15,292 nucleotides of DNA from an uncultured Lachnospiraceae bacterium (GTDB lineage: Bacteria > Bacillota_A > Clostridia > Lachnospirales > Lachnospiraceae): assembly GCA_902796775.1 (NCBI GenBank), contig CADBQK010000472.1, forward strand, positions 1 to 15,292. Direction: 5' to 3'. Of this stretch, positions 12,949 through 15,292 are shown in pieces. Numbering within the stretch: the first letter of the stretch is position 1; each line of letters starts with the position of its first letter. The notes below the pieces were generated by a model. The model was given only the letters and a program-made list of their open reading frames with translations, had not been told where the DNA came from and made no database searches. A program made the position numbers and the translations under genes.

Positions 12949-14489
12949 GGCTTAAGACCCAGGAGCTGGACGACAGTCGGGGCAACATTTGCAAGGCCAA
13001 ACGCACCTTCCTTCATCTCATGCCGTTGGTCTTTATCATATATGATGAATGGAACGGGGTTCAGGCTGTGAGCAGTGCGGACCTCTACATCGCCTTTCTT
13101 GTTCTTTTCAAGCATCTGGTCGGAGTTACCGTGATCTGCTGTCACGATCAGGATGCAGCCTGCGTCATCGCAGGCTTTTTTGATACGGGCAATCTGCAGG
13201 TCCACGCTTTCTACAGCGATTTCCGTAGCGTCGAGATTGCCGGTATGGCCGACCATGTCGCCATTGGGGAAGTTGCAGCGGATAAATCCGTACTGGCCGC
13301 TTTCGATGGCTTCGATCACTTTATCGGCGATCTGGGTTGCCTTCATCCAGGGGCACTCATCGAAGGGGCGTACATCACTGGGGATCTCACAGTAATCTTC
13401 CAGCTCCTCGGATACTTTTCCGGACCGGTTGCCATTCCAGAAATAGGTGACATGCCCATATTTCTGAGTCTCGGAAACAGCATATTCCTTAATGCCGTTC
13501 GCCACGAGCAGCTCTGTGAGCGTCTCATGGATCGAAGGCGGATTGACCAGATAGTGATGCGGGATCTTCAGATCTCCATCGTACTCCAGCATGCCGGCAT
13601 ATTTGACCTGCGGGATCCGGCCGCGGTCAAATTTATCAAAGGATGCGTCCCCATCAAAGGCCATGGAGATCTCCAGAGCGCGGTCACCGCGGAAGTTAAA
13701 GAGGATCACGCTGTCGCCATCCTGCATCTTCCCGACAGGCTGTCCATCACGGGCTATAACAAAGGAAGGAAGATCCTGGTCGATGGCACCTGTCTCTGCG
13801 CGCAGTGTTTCAACTGCTTCAGCGGCACTGGCAAACTGCCTGCCTTCGCCATGAACATGGACATCCCAGCCTGCCTTTACCATCGGCCAATTTGCCTGAT
13901 AGCGGTCCATTGTGATGAACATACGGCCGCCTCCGGAGGCTATGCATGCATCGTAGGTATCATCATTCAGTTCACTAAGAGTATCCTCCAGCTGCTTAAT
14001 ATACTCCGGTGCGCTGGTAGCAGGCACATCACGGCCGTCAAGAAGGATATGCACGCGGACATGCTTTACACCCTCGCTCTTTGCCTCACGCAGCATAGCA
14101 AGCAGATGGCTGATGTTGGAATGGACATTCCCATCTGAAAGGAGGCCGATAAAGTGCAGCGTATTCCCGCCGGCTATAACCGAACCAGTCAGGTCTTTCC
14201 ATGTCTCACTCTGGTAGATGGAGCCGGACTCGATTGATTCGTTGACCAGCTTGGCGCCCTGGGAATAGATCTGTCCGCAGCCAAGGGCATTGTGGCCTAC
14301 CTCGCTGTTTCCCATGTCATCGTCGGTAGGCAGACCTACTGCATCGCCATGTGCCTTGATACACTGCCATGGCGAGGTTGCTTTCAGTCCATCCAGAGTC
14401 GGAGTGGACGCCCTCATAACCATGTTGCCCAGCTCGACAGGCGTTTCCCCAACACCATCCATCACGATAAGTACGATTGGTTTATTCAT
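12915..14489 (-). CDS. gpmI: 2,3-bisphosphoglycerate-independent phosphoglycerate mutase
   Basis: A 524-residue cytoplasmic glycolytic enzyme that interconverts 3- and 2-phosphoglycerate. It has the alkaline-phosphatase-like core residues: VMDGVG (9-14, Asp11), DDDMGNSEVGH (56-66, phospho-acceptor Ser62), SDGNVHSN (118-125, His123), LDGRDVPATSA (150-160), NGDMVGHTGN (409-418, Asp411 and His415), TADHGNSDQM (450-459, Asp452/His453) and RTAHSLNPVPF (471-481, His474). TDDDMGNSEVGHNALG and GGGRMFITMDRYQANW resemble the plant/trypanosomatid-like subclass rather than the usual bacterial form (LPDGQMGNSEVGH, GRYYAMDRDKRW). The start has GAGGGG eight bases upstream. It is convergent with, and overlaps, the arginase-like gene. 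Confidence 0.95.
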   Translation of the reverse strand: MNKPIVLIVMDGVGETPVELGNMVMRASTPTLDGLKATSPWQCIKAHGDAVGLPTDDDMGNSEVGHNALGCGQIYSQGAKLVNESIESGSIYQSETWKDLTGSVIAGGNTLHFIGLLSDGNVHSNISHLLAMLREAKSEGVKHVRVHILLDGRDVPATSAPEYIKQLEDTLSELNDDTYDACIASGGGRMFITMDRYQANWPMVKAGWDVHVHGEGRQFASAAEAVETLRAETGAIDQDLPSFVIARDGQPVGKMQDGDSVILFNFRGDRALEISMAFDGDASFDKFDRGRIPQVKYAGMLEYDGDLKIPHHYLVNPPSIHETLTELLVANGIKEYAVSETQKYGHVTYFWNGNRSGKVSEELEDYCEIPSDVRPFDECPWMKATQIADKVIEAIESGQYGFIRCNFPNGDMVGHTGNLDATEIAVESVDLQIARIKKACDDAGCILIVTADHGNSDQMLEKNKKGDVEVRTAHSLNPVPFIIYDKDQRHEMKEGAFGLANVAPTVVQLLGLKPYDSWEESMLK

Positions 14490-14517
14490 ATTTATATCCC
14501 CTCATGATGCAGCCGGA

Positions 14518-14533
14518 AAATGATGCATCATTT
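14518..14533. promoter_or_regulatory. 16-bp palindrome in the gpmI leader
   Basis: AAATGATGCATCATTT is a perfect palindrome about 29 bp upstream of the gpmI start codon and about 90 bp downstream of the predicted transcription start. TGATGCA also recurs just downstream on the same leader (14504-14510). It might be an operator or a short RNA stem; function unknown. Confidence 0.3.
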
Positions 14534-14625
14534 ATCCTTTCTTCATTAAATCTGTAAACCCCATACCACAGATCCTTACGGATCCATTCCCATACATTCT
14601 TATCAACTGTTCCCCGGCAAGGTCC

Positions 14626-14634
14626 AGTATAACA
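14626..14634 (-). promoter_or_regulatory. Extended -10 promoter of gpmI
   Basis: On the minus strand, TGTTATACT (a TG, one base, then TATACT at 14626-14631) makes an extended -10. The hexamer 17 bp upstream (TTAATC) is a weak -35. The leader would be about 130 nt. Confidence 0.5.
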
Positions 14635-14696
14635 CAGATTTATCTGCAGATTAAGATAAGCAGGAAAAAAATCCAAAAAGTATCCTTATGCAGGTT

Positions 14697-15292
14697 TTAT
14701 TTCCACTTATGCCTCTTGTTGCCGGATTTCGACAGCTTCAGCATCTGCGAATCGATTGCTTTGATGGCATTGCTTTTACCTGATTTCGCATACAGCTTGT
14801 TCTTTTTGATCGTAACCGTCCCGAACTTCTGGCTATTGTGGGAGTAAACCTGAAGTGCCTGCCGCCCGCCTCTGACGGTATTGTTTTTGATCGTGATTTT
14901 ATTGTCCTTGTCTGCTTTGGGTGCTGTACCGTCCATGTAGGCTACATGGAGTCCGATCGAATAAGCGCCGCGGCTTAAAGGAGCATTGGTCCGCACCTTA
15001 TTTCCTTCAGCCTTAAGACTGACAGTATTGAAAAAGACCAGTGCTTCGGCACTTTTACCGGTCAGAGTACAGTTCTTTACGGTAATATTTCTATGGTAAT
15101 TATCTGCTTTCCGGTTGCTGCTGTTCTTTGCTGCAAAATTACAGCACACCCCTCTGGCACCGCTGATCGTACAGTTGTCTACTGTGATGTTCCTGCAGGG
15201 AGCGCCATTGCAGTATTTCTTACCTAATTTATAGATACCCGGAGCTGTATAGCGGTCTGCCAGATCGATCTGGAGCTGCTCTTCTACACAAG
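14697..15292 (-). CDS. Parallel beta-helix repeat protein, C-terminal part
   Basis: The frame is open from the stop at 14697 to the right edge (197 visible residues), so the N-terminus, including any signal peptide, is outside the window. The GTG at 15147-15149 is internal, not a real start. The visible part is made of ~22-30 residue coils with the N-I-T-V-x-N-x-T/K pattern of right-handed parallel beta-helices: NITVDNCTISG, NITVKNCTLTG, KITIKNNTVRG and TVTIKKNKLYA. Such pectate-lyase-like folds are usually secreted or cell-surface proteins that act on, or bind, polysaccharides. The last coil is followed by a short basic tail (KLSKSGNKRHKWK). No catalytic motif can be judged from this fragment, and no clear T-rich terminator follows the stop. 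Confidence 0.78.
   Translation of the reverse strand, partial: CVEEQLQIDLADRYTAPGIYKLGKKYCNGAPCRNITVDNCTISGARGVCCNFAAKNSSNRKADNYHRNITVKNCTLTGKSAEALVFFNTVSLKAEGNKVRTNAPLSRGAYSIGLHVAYMDGTAPKADKDNKITIKNNTVRGGRQALQVYSHNSQKFGTVTIKKNKLYAKSGKSNAIKAIDSQMLKLSKSGNKRHKWK

Noticed and set aside
12759..14138. 459-codon open frame on the plus strand
   Set aside because: It is antisense to gpmI, which has every catalytic motif, and it starts inside the arginase-like gene.
14482..14676. 64-codon minus-strand frame upstream of gpmI
   Set aside because: It overlaps the gpmI start out of frame, has no ribosome site, and covers the predicted promoter.

Overview
The window reads as chromosomal DNA of an anaerobic Firmicute, most likely a gut-type Clostridia (Lachnospiraceae-like). 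The reasons are strong AGGAGG-type ribosome binding sites, moderate GC content, AT-rich intergenic sequence with sigma-A promoters, and the overall protein flavour. Genus-level placement cannot be made from the sequence alone.

The left two-thirds (about 130-10400) is a cyclic-ureide (allantoin-type) uptake and degradation locus. Read right to left on the minus strand it has three transcription blocks. The first is allantoinase-like hydrolase 2 plus NCS1 permease 2, closed by a strong intrinsic terminator. The second is allantoinase-like hydrolase 1, NCS1 permease 1 and a GNAT acetyltransferase. The third is an AllC-type allantoate/N-carbamoyl amidohydrolase followed by a DUF3830 cyclophilin-like protein. 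The expected chemistry is import of a cyclic ureide by the NCS1 carriers, ring opening by the AllB-like hydrolases, and release of ammonia and CO2 from the linear ureide by the AllC-like enzyme. No downstream ureidoglycolate genes and no upstream purine-oxidation genes lie in the window.

A divergent regulator gene at 9325-10398 encodes an unusual protein: an XRE-like helix-turn-helix fused in front of a FadR/GntR winged helix and an FCD ligand-binding domain. Each of the three blocks has a near-identical promoter (TTGCCA, 17 bp, then a TATAAT-like box). Each promoter carries two copies of a 25-bp element (AAAAaCtGGT, 7 variable bases, TTTTA). One copy lies over the spacer, -10 and start region, the other just downstream. 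These six boxes look like one operator family that makes the three blocks a local regulon, and the fused regulator is the obvious candidate to bind them. Intercistronic hairpins sit at both hydrolase-permease junctions.

The right third holds apparently unrelated genes. There is an SPFH-domain protein ending in three zinc ribbons, a 241-bp intergenic stretch full of nested hairpins, an arginase-fold protein whose 3' end runs through a terminator into the convergent neighbour, and a phosphoglycerate mutase (GpmI) whose motifs resemble the plant/trypanosomatid-type subclass. At the edge is the 3' part of a parallel beta-helix protein cut by the window end. No tRNA, rRNA, CRISPR array, insertion sequence or prophage gene was seen.
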